DNA from: Streptosporangium violaceochromogenes
GTDB lineage: Bacteria; Actinomycetota; Actinomycetes; Streptosporangiales; Streptosporangiaceae
Length of the DNA: 64,000 bases
Assembly: GCF_014654615.1 (NCBI RefSeq)
Contig: NZ_BNBB01000006.1
Coordinates: forward strand, 124,001-188,000
Direction: 5' to 3'
Shown: positions 26,713-36,072 of the stretch, piece after piece
Position numbering within the stretch: the stretch's first letter is position 1
Layout: every line of letters starts with the position of its first letter
The notes under the pieces: generated by a model
What the model saw: only the letters and a program-made list of their open reading frames with translations
Database searches by the model: none
What the model was told of the DNA's origin: nothing
Made by a program: the position numbers and the translations under genes

Positions 26713-27237
26713 ATGGAAACCATGACGGTCGTCCGCCCCGGCCTGGCGGAGTTGGTGGCGAAGGTACGGCAGCCGGCCGGGGGGTCCGCCGATCCCCGCG
26801 CGACGGCCTTCGCCGTGGCCGACGTCCTGCGTGAGAACCTGCCCTCCCCGCGGATCCTCACCGAGGAGGAGCGGCTCGGAGACCCCGACGGCTACGTCGG
26901 CCACACCCTCCACGCCGAGGCGGCCTTCTCGATCGTGGCCGTGGTCTGGCGTCCCGGCCAGAGAACGCCGATCCACGACCACATCGCGTGGTGCGTGTTC
27001 GGGGTCCTGCAGGGGGTGGAGTACGAGACGCTCTACCGTCACGACGGTGACCACATGACCGAGATCGGCCGCACGGCCAACCGGGCCGGCGAGGTCAGCG
27101 GCTTCGCCCCGCCGGGTGACATCCACCGTGTGCACAACACCGGCGACGGCACGGCGATCTCCCTGCACATCTACGGCGCCGACCTCGGCGCCACCCCGAG
27201 CAGCGTCCGCCGTATCTACGACCTGCCGGTTCGCTGA
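26713..27237 (+). CDS. cysteine dioxygenase-like cupin
   Basis: 174 residues. The fold is a small cupin: iron ligands His88 and His90 in TPIHDHIAWCVFGVL, and His138 in PPGDIHRVHN. This is the three-histidine pattern of cysteine and other thiol dioxygenases, which use O2 to turn a thiol into a sulfinate. Cys94 lies near the metal site, as in enzymes with a Cys-Tyr cofactor, but no partner can be assigned by eye. A second ATG at 26722 could be used instead. Substrate may be cysteine, 3-mercaptopropionate or another thiol. The divergent LysR gene probably controls it. Confidence 0.88.
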   Translation: METMTVVRPGLAELVAKVRQPAGGSADPRATAFAVADVLRENLPSPRILTEEERLGDPDGYVGHTLHAEAAFSIVAVVWRPGQRTPIHDHIAWCVFGVLQGVEYETLYRHDGDHMTEIGRTANRAGEVSGFAPPGDIHRVHNTGDGTAISLHIYGADLGATPSSVRRIYDLPVR

Positions 27238-27301
27238 CGGAGTCCGCCGCCCGGGGTGGGGCCGCCGGGGCGGGGGCGCCCTTTTCGCGCGAGCCCCGCC
27301 T

Positions 27302-28663
27302 TCAGAACCCGGTGGAGCCGTACTCGTGGAGGAAGAGCGCCTCCGCGGTGGCCGTACGGCGGAGCTCTTCGATGTTGACCCGCTCGTTGGGCGCGTGGAT
27401 CGCCGCGTCGTCGTCCTCGGCGCCGAAGAGCAGGATCGAGGCGGCCGGGAACTGCTTGACGAGCGTGGAGACCAGCGGGATCGAGCCACCGGCGCCGACG
27501 TCGCGCGGCGGACGGCCGAAGGCGCGCTCCATCGCCCGGTTCAGCGCGGTACGGGCCGCGCCTCCCGAGTCGGCGAGATACCCGGTGCCCAGCACGTAGT
27601 CGGTGAACCGCAGCCGGACCCCCCAGGGGGCGACCTGCCGGAGGAAGTCGACCACGGCCTCCACGGTCGTCTTCGGGTCTCCGGCCGGAGGTACGCGCAC
27701 GGTCACCCGCGCCCGCGCGACCGCCTGAACCGCGTTGATGGCCCCCGCGACGCTCGGCACGTCCATGCCGGTGATCGTGATGGCGTAGGAGGCCCACAGC
27801 CGGTCGGCCGGCGACCCCGAGCCGACCAGTGAGACGCCGTCGAGCACGCCCGCGGTGGCGCGGAACTCGTCCTCGGAGGGGCCGCTGCCGAGGAAGGCGC
27901 CGCGCGGCAGGCCGGGCACGCGGATGTCGCCGTGATCGTCGTGCAGGGCGGCCAGCATCCGGATCAGCGCGGCCAGGGCGTCCGGGGCGGCGCCGCCGAA
28001 CGAGCCGCTGTGCAGCGCCTCCTTCAGCGAGCGCACCTCGACGGTGAAGGCGCCCATGCCGCGCAGCGAGGTGGTCACCGAAGGGTCGCCCAGACGGGGG
28101 TTGCCCGTGTCGGCGACGATGATCGCGTCGGCGCGGACCAGCTCGGGATTCTTCTCGATGAACGCCTCCAGACGCTCTCCCGCGTACTCCTCCTGACCCT
28201 CGACGATCACCTTGACACCTACGGGGAAGCGGCCCTGGAAGACGCGGAGCGCCGCGACGTGGGAGATGATGCCCGACTTGTCGTCGGCGGCGCCGCGGCC
28301 GTAGACGGAGCCGTTGATCTCGGTGGGCTCGAAGGCGGGGGTGCGCCACAGGGAGGGGTCGCCCGGCGGCTGCACGTCGTAGTGCGCGTAGAGCAGGACG
28401 GTCGGGGCGCCCGGCGGAGCCGGCGCCTCCGCGTAGACCAGGGGGAAGCTCCCCTCCACCGGGATCTGCCGGACGTGCGGCAACCCGATGCTCCGCAGCA
28501 GCCCCTCCGTCAGCGCGGCGGCCGCGCGCACCGGCTCCTCGGGGTAGCCCGGGAAGGCCACCGAGGGGATGGCGACGAGTCGCTTGAGGTCTTCCACCGC
28601 CTGGGGAAGACCCGCGGCGACAGCGTCCTCGATCTCATCAGGAGTCACGACTTTCCCTCGCAT
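27302..28663 (-). CDS. M20-family dipeptidase
   Basis: 453 residues, the usual length for the M20C/carnosinase-like group. Two-zinc ligand motifs are in order: YAHYDVQPP, GRGAADDK (bridging Asp), EGQEEYAG (catalytic Glu; many relatives have EGEEE), then a lid/dimerisation domain (about 195-320) and IHAPNERVN near the C-terminus. It hydrolyses dipeptides or related amides in the cytoplasm. The ATG at 28663 has GGAG 11 bases upstream; a GTG five codons in (28648) with GAGG 7 bases upstream is an equally good start. It is divergent from the aminotransferase gene. Confidence 0.92.
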   Translation of the reverse strand: MRGKVVTPDEIEDAVAAGLPQAVEDLKRLVAIPSVAFPGYPEEPVRAAAALTEGLLRSIGLPHVRQIPVEGSFPLVYAEAPAPPGAPTVLLYAHYDVQPPGDPSLWRTPAFEPTEINGSVYGRGAADDKSGIISHVAALRVFQGRFPVGVKVIVEGQEEYAGERLEAFIEKNPELVRADAIIVADTGNPRLGDPSVTTSLRGMGAFTVEVRSLKEALHSGSFGGAAPDALAALIRMLAALHDDHGDIRVPGLPRGAFLGSGPSEDEFRATAGVLDGVSLVGSGSPADRLWASYAITITGMDVPSVAGAINAVQAVARARVTVRVPPAGDPKTTVEAVVDFLRQVAPWGVRLRFTDYVLGTGYLADSGGAARTALNRAMERAFGRPPRDVGAGGSIPLVSTLVKQFPAASILLFGAEDDDAAIHAPNERVNIEELRRTATAEALFLHEYGSTGF

Positions 28664-28928
28664 GTAGGTATGTTCTCCACTATTTGATCACAAACAGCCA
28701 TCGGCAAACCTTTTGCCGTCTTGCATCGTTCCAATGGGTGCCGACCTCGTGGTCTCAGGGCCGGAACGCGATGTAGCCCCTTGGGTTGCGATCGCGGATT
28801 TCGTTGTTGTGGTCTATCGGTGATACGAATTCCAGTGTAGTTATGGCCTTCTGCCACGTTTTCGCTTGTCAAGGCGTTCTTCTGGCGGGCAGACTGGGGA
28901 CAGCTCAGCTCATCGAGGGAAGACAGCC

Positions 28929-30323
28929 ATGACCCACCCTGAAAACACCGACGTGACCTCGATCATGAAGGCGGCGCAGGACAACCTGTGGATGCACTTC
29001 ACCCGGCACAGCTCCTACGGGGGCTCGGAGGTGCCGATGATCGTGCGAGGTGAGGGCCCCTACATCTACGACGTCCACGGCAAGCGCTATCTCGACGGCC
29101 TGGCCGGGCTGTTCGTGGTCCAGGCCGGTCACGGCCGGAGCGAACTGGCGGAGGCGGCCGCCAAGCAGGCTCAGGAGCTCGCCTTCTTCCCCTTGTGGTC
29201 CTACGCCCACCCCAAGGCCGCCGAACTGGCCGGGCGCCTGGCCGAGCAGACCCCCGGCGACCTCAACCGGGTCTTCTTCACCACCGGCGGCGGGGAGGCC
29301 GTCGAGACCGCGTGGAAGCTCGCCAAGCAGTACTTCAAGCTGACCGGCAGGCCGCTCAAGCACAAGGTCGTCAGCCGGCAGATCGCCTACCACGGCACCC
29401 CGCAGGGCGCTCTGTCGATCACCGGCATCCCGGCCTTCAAGCAGATGTTCGAGCCGCTGGTCCCCGGCTCGATCCGGGTGCCCAACACCAACCACTACCG
29501 CGCCGACGAGATCACCGGCGTCCCCGGCATGACACCGGAGGAGTACGGCCTCTGGGCCGCCGAGCGCGTCGCCCGCGCCATCGAGATGGAGGGGCCCGAC
29601 ACCGTGGCCGCCGTCTTCGTCGAGCCGGTGCAGAACGCCGGGGGCTGCTTCCCGCCGCCGCCCGGATACTTCCGGCGCCTGCGCGAGATCTGCGACGAGT
29701 ACGACGTCCTGCTCGTCTCCGACGAGGTCATCTGCGCCTTCGGGCGCCTCGGCACGATGTTCGGCGGCCAGAAGTTCGACTACGTTCCCGACGTCATCAC
29801 CTGCGCCAAGGGCATGACCAGCGGATACTCGCCGATCGGTGCCATGATCGCCTCCGAGCGCCTCTTCGAGCCGTTCAAGAACGGCACCGAGATGTTCGCC
29901 CACGGCTACACCTTCGGCGGCCATCCCGTCTCCGCGGCCGTGGCCCTGGCCAACCTCGACCTGTTCGAGCGCGAAGACCTCCTCGGCCACGTGTCCCGCA
30001 ACGAGCCGGTCTTCCGCGCGACCCTTGAGCGCCTGCGCGACCTGCCGATCGTCGGCGACGTGCGCGGCTCCGGCTACTTCTGGGGCATCGAGCTGGTCAA
30101 GGACAGGGCGACCAAGGAGACCTTCAACCTTGAGGAGTCCGAGCGGCTCATCCGGGGTTTTCTCTCCTCGGCTCTGTACGATGCGGGGCTGTACTGCCGT
30201 GCCGACGACCGGGGCGACCCAGTGATCCAGCTTGCTCCGCCACTCATCTGCGGCCCCCGGGAATTCGACGAGATCGAGTCGATTCTCCGTTCGGTCCTGA
30301 CAGAAGCGGGGAATCGGCTCTGA
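28929..30323 (+). CDS. class III PLP-dependent aminotransferase (omega-aminotransferase type)
   Basis: 464 residues. The fold-type I class III pattern is complete: YLDGLAGLFVVQAGHGR, FTTGGGEAVETAWKLAKQYF, VFVEPVQNAGGC, LLVSDEVICAFGRLG and the PLP lysine in ITCAKGMTSGYSPIG. Such enzymes move the amino group from omega-amino acids or diamines, commonly to pyruvate, making alanine. Alanine dehydrogenase follows 115 bases downstream on the same strand and would recycle that alanine to pyruvate and ammonia, so a combined catabolic unit is likely but inferred. GAGGGAAG precedes the ATG by about 6 bases; TTGTCA near 28867 with AGACTG is a promoter candidate. Confidence 0.92.
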   Translation: MTHPENTDVTSIMKAAQDNLWMHFTRHSSYGGSEVPMIVRGEGPYIYDVHGKRYLDGLAGLFVVQAGHGRSELAEAAAKQAQELAFFPLWSYAHPKAAELAGRLAEQTPGDLNRVFFTTGGGEAVETAWKLAKQYFKLTGRPLKHKVVSRQIAYHGTPQGALSITGIPAFKQMFEPLVPGSIRVPNTNHYRADEITGVPGMTPEEYGLWAAERVARAIEMEGPDTVAAVFVEPVQNAGGCFPPPPGYFRRLREICDEYDVLLVSDEVICAFGRLGTMFGGQKFDYVPDVITCAKGMTSGYSPIGAMIASERLFEPFKNGTEMFAHGYTFGGHPVSAAVALANLDLFEREDLLGHVSRNEPVFRATLERLRDLPIVGDVRGSGYFWGIELVKDRATKETFNLEESERLIRGFLSSALYDAGLYCRADDRGDPVIQLAPPLICGPREFDEIESILRSVLTEAGNRL

Positions 30324-30351
30324 AAACGGCGTCGCGCGAGCACAATAGTTC

Positions 30352-30401
30352 CCACCGAATTGTCATGGCATCCACCGAATCGTCACCGCGTTCGTTGGAT
30401 G
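30352..30401 (+). promoter_or_regulatory. operator-like repeats upstream of ald
   Basis: CCACCGAATTGTCA (30352-30365) recurs as CCACCGAATCGTCA (30372-30385), exactly 20 bases apart. An inverted pair CATCCA (30369-30374) and TGGATG (30396-30401) overlaps them. Direct repeats two helical turns apart just before ald suggest an Lrp/AdeR-like or other dimeric regulator site. Confidence 0.5.
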
Positions 30402-30438
30402 GCGCCGTGACGCCCTTTGGCATCCGAAAGGAACCTCT

Positions 30439-31554
30439 ATGAAGATCGGCGTGCCTGCCGAGGTCAAAAACCACGAGTACCGCGTCGCCGCCACCCCGGC
30501 GGGCGTGCACGAGCTGGTCCGACACGGCCACGACGTCTACGTCCAGCGCGGCGCGGGCCTCGGCTCGCACCTCCCCGACGAGGAGTACCTCTTCGCCGGC
30601 GCCAAGATCCTCGACACCGCCGATGACGTGTGGGGCGTGGCCGACATGATCCTCAAGGTCAAGGAGCCGATCGCCGAGGAGTACCACCGCATGCGCGCCG
30701 GGCAGGTGCTCTTCACCTACCTGCACCTGGCGGCCGGCCGTGAGTGCACCGACGCCCTGCTGGAGCGGCGGGTCACCGGCATCGCCTACGAGACCGTCCA
30801 GGTCGGCAACACCCTCCCGCTGCTGGCCCCCATGTCCGAGGTCGCGGGCCGCCTGGCCCCGCAGGTGGGCGCCTACAACCTCATGCGCTTCAACGGCGGG
30901 AGGGGCGTGCTGCCCGGCGGCGTGCCCGGCGTGAGCCCGGCGAAGGTCGTCGTCATCGGCGCCGGGGTCTCCGGCCTCAACGCGGCCCAGATCGCGGTCG
31001 GCATGGGTGCCGACGTCACCGTCCTCGACCTCAACATCGACCGCCTGCGCCACATCGACGCCGTCTACCAGGGCCGCATGAAGACCCTCGTGTCCACCTC
31101 CTACACGATCGAGCGGGAGGTCCTCCAGGCCGACCTGGTCATCGGCGCGGTGCTGATCCCCGGCGCCAAGGCGCCGACGCTCGTCTCCAACGAGCTCGTC
31201 TCCCGCATGCGGCCGGGCTCCGTGCTCGTCGACATCGCCATCGACCAGGGAGGCTGTTTCGAGGACTCGCGCCCGACCACGCACGCCGAGCCGACCTACC
31301 GGATCCACGACTCGATCTTCTACTGCGTGGCCAACATGCCCGGCTCCGTCGCCAACACCTCCACCTACGCCCTGACCAACGCGACCCTGCCCTACGCGGT
31401 CAAGCTCGCCGGCCTGGGCTGGAAGGCCGCGCTCCAGAAGGACCCCGCCCTGGCCCTGGGCCTCAACACCCACGCCGGACGCCTCACCAACGACCAGGTG
31501 GCGCTCGCCCTCGACCTGCCGTTCGTGCCGGTCGCGGAGGTCATCGCCGCCTGA
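30439..31554 (+). CDS. ald: alanine dehydrogenase
   Basis: 371 residues, standard size. It reversibly converts L-alanine and NAD to pyruvate, ammonia and NADH in the cytoplasm as a hexamer. The N-terminus [20 protein letters not shown] is the family hallmark, with substrate-site residues such as Lys in DMILKVKEP and His in YLHLAAG. The NAD Rossmann loop is [17 protein letters not shown] (about 171-187), and [17 protein letters not shown] near the C-terminus completes the signature. GAAAGGAA precedes the ATG by about 6 bases. Paired repeats upstream suggest specific regulation, and a 15-base-stem hairpin follows. Confidence 0.97.
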   Translation: MKIGVPAEVKNHEYRVAATPAGVHELVRHGHDVYVQRGAGLGSHLPDEEYLFAGAKILDTADDVWGVADMILKVKEPIAEEYHRMRAGQVLFTYLHLAAGRECTDALLERRVTGIAYETVQVGNTLPLLAPMSEVAGRLAPQVGAYNLMRFNGGRGVLPGGVPGVSPAKVVVIGAGVSGLNAAQIAVGMGADVTVLDLNIDRLRHIDAVYQGRMKTLVSTSYTIEREVLQADLVIGAVLIPGAKAPTLVSNELVSRMRPGSVLVDIAIDQGGCFEDSRPTTHAEPTYRIHDSIFYCVANMPGSVANTSTYALTNATLPYAVKLAGLGWKAALQKDPALALGLNTHAGRLTNDQVALALDLPFVPVAEVIAA

Positions 31555-31561
31555 CGCCCGC

Positions 31562-31607
31562 CGTACGGCCCCGCCCGCCTCGGTCGCGGATGGGGCGGGG
31601 CCGTACG
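31562..31607 (+). terminator. ald terminator hairpin
   Basis: A perfect 15-base stem (31562-31576 with 31593-31607) closes a 16-base loop, beginning 8 bases after the ald stop. Confidence 0.75.
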
Positions 31608-31632
31608 TCCCCGGTCGCACCGGAGAAGACCC

Positions 31633-31983
31633 TCAGGGCGCCGCCGCGCCGCCCTCTCCCCGGGCGAAGACCGAGGTGTCGAGCGTGAACCCGACCGGCT
31701 CGGGGATGGGCACCGGCGTGCCCACCGCCACCCGGGCGGAGGTCAGGTAGACCCCGTCCTTCGGGTCGCTGAGAACCGTCACGGTGGCGGGCGTGGCCAC
31801 CGGGTCGATGATGACCATGACCGGGATCTGCCCGAGGGCGTAGACGCCCGGCGTCCGGTCGCGGTCGTCGACGACGCTGCCCGGCGACACGATCTCGGCC
31901 GCCATCAGCAGGCCGGAGGAGAGCGGCTCCCGCTCGCTCCAGCGGGGGCGGTCGGAGGGTTGCCGTCGCGATGTCAAAACCAT
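31633..31983 (-). pseudogene. Uma2-family endonuclease remnant (C-terminal half)
   Basis: The frame encodes 116 residues; from about residue 27 it matches the C-terminal half of Uma2/DUF820 PD-(D/E)xK nucleases: MAAEIVSPGSVVDDRDRTPG, YALGQIPVMVIIDP and VTVLSDPKDGVY. Family members are about 190 residues. The N-terminal half, with the beginning of the fold and the first catalytic acid, is missing and replaced by a short basic lead (SRRQPSDRPRWSERE). No ribosome binding site stands out. It is most likely a decayed gene; an expressed short form cannot be excluded. Confidence 0.6.
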
Positions 31984-32083
31984 GAGTTTCCCTCCGTGTC
32001 CTCGTGAACACGTTCGGTGTCGCCGGCCTGTCGTCCGGGTGCGCGGTTTTTCTCCGACGACGTCGCAGGGAGCCGGGGGGGAG

Positions 32084-32731
32084 TCAGAGCCAGCCGGGGC
32101 GGACCAGCCCCGACTCGTAGGCGATGACGACGAGCTGGGCGCGGTCGCGGGCGTGCAGTTTCATCATCGCGCGGCTGACGTGGGTCTTGGCGGTGGCCGG
32201 GCTCATGAGGAGCCTTGCGGCGATCTCGTCGTTGGTCATGCCCGTGGCGACCAGCGTCAGGACCTCGCGCTCGCGCTCGGTGAGGCGGGCGAGGTCGCCG
32301 GAGGGGTGGGGCGCCTTGGCGCGGCTGGCGTACTCGGCGATCAGACGGCGGGTCACACCGGGGGAGAGCAGCGCGTCGCCGGCCGCGACGACGCGTACGG
32401 CCTGGATGAGCTCGGCCGGTTCGGTGTCCTTGACCAGGAACCCGGCGGCGCCGTTGCGCAGGGCCTCGAAGACGTACTCGTCGAGTTCGAAGGTGGTCAG
32501 GATGACGACCTTCGGCCCCGGCGGCATCTTCCGGGCGGCGGTCAGGCCGTCGGTGCCCGGCATCCGGATGTCCATCAGCACCACGTCGGGCCGGTGCAGA
32601 GCGGCCAGCCGGAGCGCCTCGGCGCCGTCGGCGGCCTCGCCCACGACGGTCATGTCGGGCTGGGCGTCGAGCAGTGCCCGGAACCCGGCCCTGACCAGGG
32701 CCTGGTCGTCGGCGAGAACAATCTTGATCAC
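32084..32731 (-). CDS. NarL/LiaR-type response regulator
   Basis: 215 residues. The receiver has ADDQ (7-10) and phosphoacceptor Asp54 in VVLMDIRMPGTDG, with Lys in FLVKDTEP completing the switch. The LuxR-type DNA-binding domain follows (LTEREREVLTLVATGMTNDE, then LMSPATAKTHVSRAMMKL). The start codon overlaps the kinase stop by ATGA, giving coupled translation. It is a transcription factor activated by the sensor encoded just upstream. The target is unknown. Confidence 0.93.
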   Translation of the reverse strand: MIKIVLADDQALVRAGFRALLDAQPDMTVVGEAADGAEALRLAALHRPDVVLMDIRMPGTDGLTAARKMPPGPKVVILTTFELDEYVFEALRNGAAGFLVKDTEPAELIQAVRVVAAGDALLSPGVTRRLIAEYASRAKAPHPSGDLARLTEREREVLTLVATGMTNDEIAARLLMSPATAKTHVSRAMMKLHARDRAQLVVIAYESGLVRPGWL

Positions 32732-33855
32732 GTTTTTTCCTCGGGGATCGGCAGCCGGGCCTCGACGCGGAAGCCGGCTCCATGGTGTTCGGCGGTCAGT
32801 GTGCCCCCCAGGGCCGTGGCCCGCTCCCGCATGCCGGGGATGCCGTTGCCGCCGCCCAGGCTCTCTCCGGGGGCGGTGCCGCCGGAGTCGGTGACCCGGA
32901 TCAGCAGCTCGCGGGGGCCGTACTCCAGCGCGACGGTGACCGAGGCGCCCGGCGCGTGCCGGGCGACGTTGGTGAGCGCCTCCTGCACGACGCGGTATCC
33001 CGCCAGCTCCGTCCCCGAGGTGAGTGTCCTGGCCTCGCCGGTGACGCGCGTGGTGACCGGCAGTCCGCTGCGCTCGATCAGTTCGCCGAGCCGGTCCAGC
33101 CCGGCCGCGGGGGAGCGGGGCGGGCCGTCGCGGAGGACGGCGAGCACCGAGCGCATCTCCGTCAGTACCTCCTTGGACGCCTGCTTGATCGTGGTCAGGG
33201 CGGCGCGCGCCTGCTCGGGGTGATCGTCGATCAGGTACAGCGCGGTGGACGCCTGCACGTGGATGAGGGAGATGTTGTGGCCCAGCACGTCGTGCAGCTC
33301 CTGGGCCATGGTCAGCCGCTCCTCGCTGGCCTGCCGGCGAGCCTCCTCCCTCTCGACCCGTGTGTGCTCCATCAGCCGCTCTTTCCTGGCGCGGGCGTAC
33401 TCGCTCACCGCCAGCACCACGCCGATGAACGCCGCCACGGCGAGGTTGTGGTACCAGGCGGGGATGGGCAGCGCGATGAACAGGGTCGTGTAGACGGTGA
33501 AGAACCCGTACAGCAGGCCCGAGGCCAGCCAGGCGGCCCGCCGGTGGCCGGTGACGACGGCGTTGTGGATCGCGATGACCGGGCTGATGAAGACCGGGCC
33601 GTAGGAGTAGCGCATGACGAGGAAGACGCAGGTCACAACCATGGTCGCGACCATGGTGAGCACCGGGTGGCGGCGCCGGGCGAGCAGGGCGAGCGGTCCG
33701 GCGAGCAGCAGCGCGTAGCCGGGAGGGTCCAGGGCGACGCGCATCAGGCCGGCGGAGCGGACCTGGTTCCCCTGGGTGCCCTGGGTGCCCACGACCTGGG
33801 CGATCGCGACGATCAGGGGAAGCGGCGTGAGGGGCCGGCGGGGATGGGCGCGCAC
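32728..33855 (-). CDS. sensor histidine kinase (HisKA_3 type)
   Basis: 375 residues. The N-terminal ~155 residues hold four to six membrane helices with short loops; the linker is a coiled-coil (ARARKERLMEHTRVEREEAR). The phosphoacceptor box LTMAQELHDVLGHNISLIHV has His188. The ATPase domain includes VVQEALTNVARHAPGASV and GGGNGIPGMRERA. This is the standard three-helix-bundle kinase of NarL-type systems and partners the overlapping regulator gene. The gamma-glutamyltransferase gene starts 130 bases away in the other direction, so the divergent region may serve both. Confidence 0.93.
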   Translation of the reverse strand: MRAHPRRPLTPLPLIVAIAQVVGTQGTQGNQVRSAGLMRVALDPPGYALLLAGPLALLARRRHPVLTMVATMVVTCVFLVMRYSYGPVFISPVIAIHNAVVTGHRRAAWLASGLLYGFFTVYTTLFIALPIPAWYHNLAVAAFIGVVLAVSEYARARKERLMEHTRVEREEARRQASEERLTMAQELHDVLGHNISLIHVQASTALYLIDDHPEQARAALTTIKQASKEVLTEMRSVLAVLRDGPPRSPAAGLDRLGELIERSGLPVTTRVTGEARTLTSGTELAGYRVVQEALTNVARHAPGASVTVALEYGPRELLIRVTDSGGTAPGESLGGGNGIPGMRERATALGGTLTAEHHGAGFRVEARLPIPEEKT

Positions 33856-33985
33856 GCTCAGACTGTATGTCCGTTCTGTCAGGTCGCGCGTCCGCCCGGG
33901 GGCGCGGGTGACGCTACGTCACGGGAGGTAGGAAAGGGGCTGACAAGCCGGGTCAGCTGAGTCAAGCTGTCTGCGGGAGGCCATC

Positions 33986-35770
33986 ATGATCAATCGTCGA
34001 TTAGCCGTGTTCGCCGCCGGGGTCCTGGCCGGTGGCTCCGTCCTGTTCGCACAGCCCGCCGCGGCGTCGCCCCCGCAGTCGCCGCAGTCGCCGCAGTCGC
34101 CGCAGTCGCCGCGGGGAGAGAAGAGGGCCGTCGCCGAGGGGTACGGCGGCGCGGTCTCGACCGTCGACCTGGACGCCGGCCGTGCCGCTCTGGAGACGCT
34201 GCGCCGGGGCGGCAACGCGATGGACGCCGCGGTCGCGGCGGCGGCGACGCTCGGCGTCACCGAGCCCTACTCGGCGGGGCTGGCCGGAGGCGGGTTCATC
34301 GTCTACTACGACGCGCGGCACCGAAAGGTCCACACGATCGACGGCAGGGAGACGGCGCCGAGGGCGATGACCGCCTCCTCCCTGGAGGGGGTGCCCTTCG
34401 AGGAGGCCGTCACCAGCGGGCTGTCGGCGGGGGTGCCGGGCAGCGTGGCGCAGTGGGAGTTCGCGCTGAGGCGGTTCGGCACGATCTCGCTCGCGCGGGC
34501 GCTCAGGCCCGCGATCGAGGTCGCCGCCAAGGGGTTCACGGTCGACCAGACCTTCCACGACCAGACCGCGGCCAACGCCGGGCGTTTCAAGGACTTCACC
34601 TCGACCGCCGAGCTCTATCTCCCCGGCGGCTCCCCGCCGCCGGTCGGCTCCACCTTTCGCAACCCCGACCTGGCCGAGACCTACCGGCGGCTCGGCAGGA
34701 GCGGCGGAGACTGGCTGTACGGCGGGCCGCTCGGCGCGGAGATCGTGGCCACGGTCAAAAGGCCCCCGGTCGTCCCCGGCTCCGCCCGCCGTGTCCGTCC
34801 CGGCCTGATGGAACCGTCCGATCTGGCCGCCTACCGGGTGGTCGAGCGGCCGGCGACCAAGGTGACCTACAAGGGCATGGACGTCTACGGGATGGCGCCG
34901 CCGTCCTCGGGCGGTTCCACGGTCGGCGAGGCGCTCAACATCCTTGAGGCCCTGCCCGAGGTGGGGCCGCACGAGTATCTTGAGGCGTCCCGGCTCGCCT
35001 TCGCCGACCGGGGGAGATATGTCGGCGACGTCCCGGGCGTACCGCTCGCCGAGCTGCTGTCCGACGGGTTCGCCGGGGAGCGCGCCTGCCTGATCGGCGA
35101 GCGGGCGATGGCCCACCCCGCCGCCCCGGGAAACCCCGACGGCGCCTACGGGCCGTGTGAGGCGGCGCCGCCCGCGCGGGCCACGCCGACGCCCGCGGAG
35201 GGCCCGGAGACCACCCACCTGGTCGTGACGGACCGCTGGGGGAACGTCGTCGCCTACAACATCACCATCGAGTCGACCGGCGGCAACGGCATCGTCGTCC
35301 CCGGCCGGGGCTTCCTGCTCAACAACGAGCTGACCGACTTCACCTTCGGCCCCGCCCCCGGCGACCCCAACCTGCCCGGCCCCGGCAAGCGGCCCCGGTC
35401 GTCGATGGCTCCGACGATCGTCCTGTCCGGCGGCCGGCCGCTGCTCGCGCTGGGGTCGCCGGGCGGCTCCACGATCATCACCACGGTGCTGCAGATCCTC
35501 GTGAACCGCTGGGAGCTCGGCATGACGCTGCCGGAGGCGGTGGCGGCTCCGCGCGCCACCCAGCGCAACACCGCCCAGACCCAGGCCGAGGCGGGGTTCG
35601 TCGACCGCTACGGCGCCGAGCTCACCGCCAGGGGGCACGCCTTCGCGCCGAGTCCCGAGATCGGCGCGGCCACGGCCGTGGAGTTTCTCGGCGGCGGGAG
35701 GCTGCGTGCGGTCGCCGAGCCGACAAGAAGGGGCGGGGGCAGCGCGCTGGTGGTGAGCGAACGCCGCTGA
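33986..35770 (+). CDS. ggt: gamma-glutamyltransferase, secreted
   Basis: 594 residues. A signal peptide (about 1-28, ending AQPAAAS) is followed by a PQS tandem linker (29-43) and the Ntn-hydrolase precursor. The autocatalytic cleavage site and nucleophile are in PETTHLVVTDRWGN: Thr409 by comparison with Thr391 of E. coli. Glutamate-binding elements follow (ESTGGNGIVVPGRGFLLNNE, SSMAPTIVLSGG, LGSPGGSTIITT). It cleaves gamma-glutamyl bonds of glutathione and related peptides outside the membrane after splitting into two subunits. It sits next to a two-component system transcribed away from it. Confidence 0.94.
   Translation: MINRRLAVFAAGVLAGGSVLFAQPAAASPPQSPQSPQSPQSPRGEKRAVAEGYGGAVSTVDLDAGRAALETLRRGGNAMDAAVAAAATLGVTEPYSAGLAGGGFIVYYDARHRKVHTIDGRETAPRAMTASSLEGVPFEEAVTSGLSAGVPGSVAQWEFALRRFGTISLARALRPAIEVAAKGFTVDQTFHDQTAANAGRFKDFTSTAELYLPGGSPPPVGSTFRNPDLAETYRRLGRSGGDWLYGGPLGAEIVATVKRPPVVPGSARRVRPGLMEPSDLAAYRVVERPATKVTYKGMDVYGMAPPSSGGSTVGEALNILEALPEVGPHEYLEASRLAFADRGRYVGDVPGVPLAELLSDGFAGERACLIGERAMAHPAAPGNPDGAYGPCEAAPPARATPTPAEGPETTHLVVTDRWGNVVAYNITIESTGGNGIVVPGRGFLLNNELTDFTFGPAPGDPNLPGPGKRPRSSMAPTIVLSGGRPLLALGSPGGSTIITTVLQILVNRWELGMTLPEAVAAPRATQRNTAQTQAEAGFVDRYGAELTARGHAFAPSPEIGAATAVEFLGGGRLRAVAEPTRRGGGSALVVSERR
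34076..34111 (+). repeat. 9-base tandem repeat in ggt
   Basis: CAGTCGCCG is repeated four times, encoding Gln-Ser-Pro units between the signal peptide and the mature domain. A tract of this kind can expand or contract without breaking the frame. Confidence 0.85.
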
Positions 35771-36072
35771 GCGCCCCGCCGGCCCCGTGTCCGGCCGGGC
35801 GAGGCCGGAGCCGGTGATCGTCGCTCCGGGGCGCGCTCGTCCGGTCCCCCCTTCGCGGGGGCCGCCCGCAGGCGCGGGGGCGTGGCCGCGGGGCCGGTCG
35901 TGGTCCTTGGCACGGGAACGCGAAAAGCGCCGCCGGCCCGCCCTGCTCCCGGGGCTCCCTGGAGGTTTTCGAGGGGGCCGGAGGGGCTGGGGAGTCCGGG
36001 GACGCCGGAAGGTCCCGGGGCCGCGGGAGGGCGATTGGACGGCGGAGGCCCGGGGCCGGGGATCGGGAGGGT
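35771..36072. other. gene-free gap between ggt and the microprotein gene
   Basis: 302 bases of GC-rich sequence with no credible frame, dyad or promoter. It separates two convergent genes. Confidence 0.6.
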
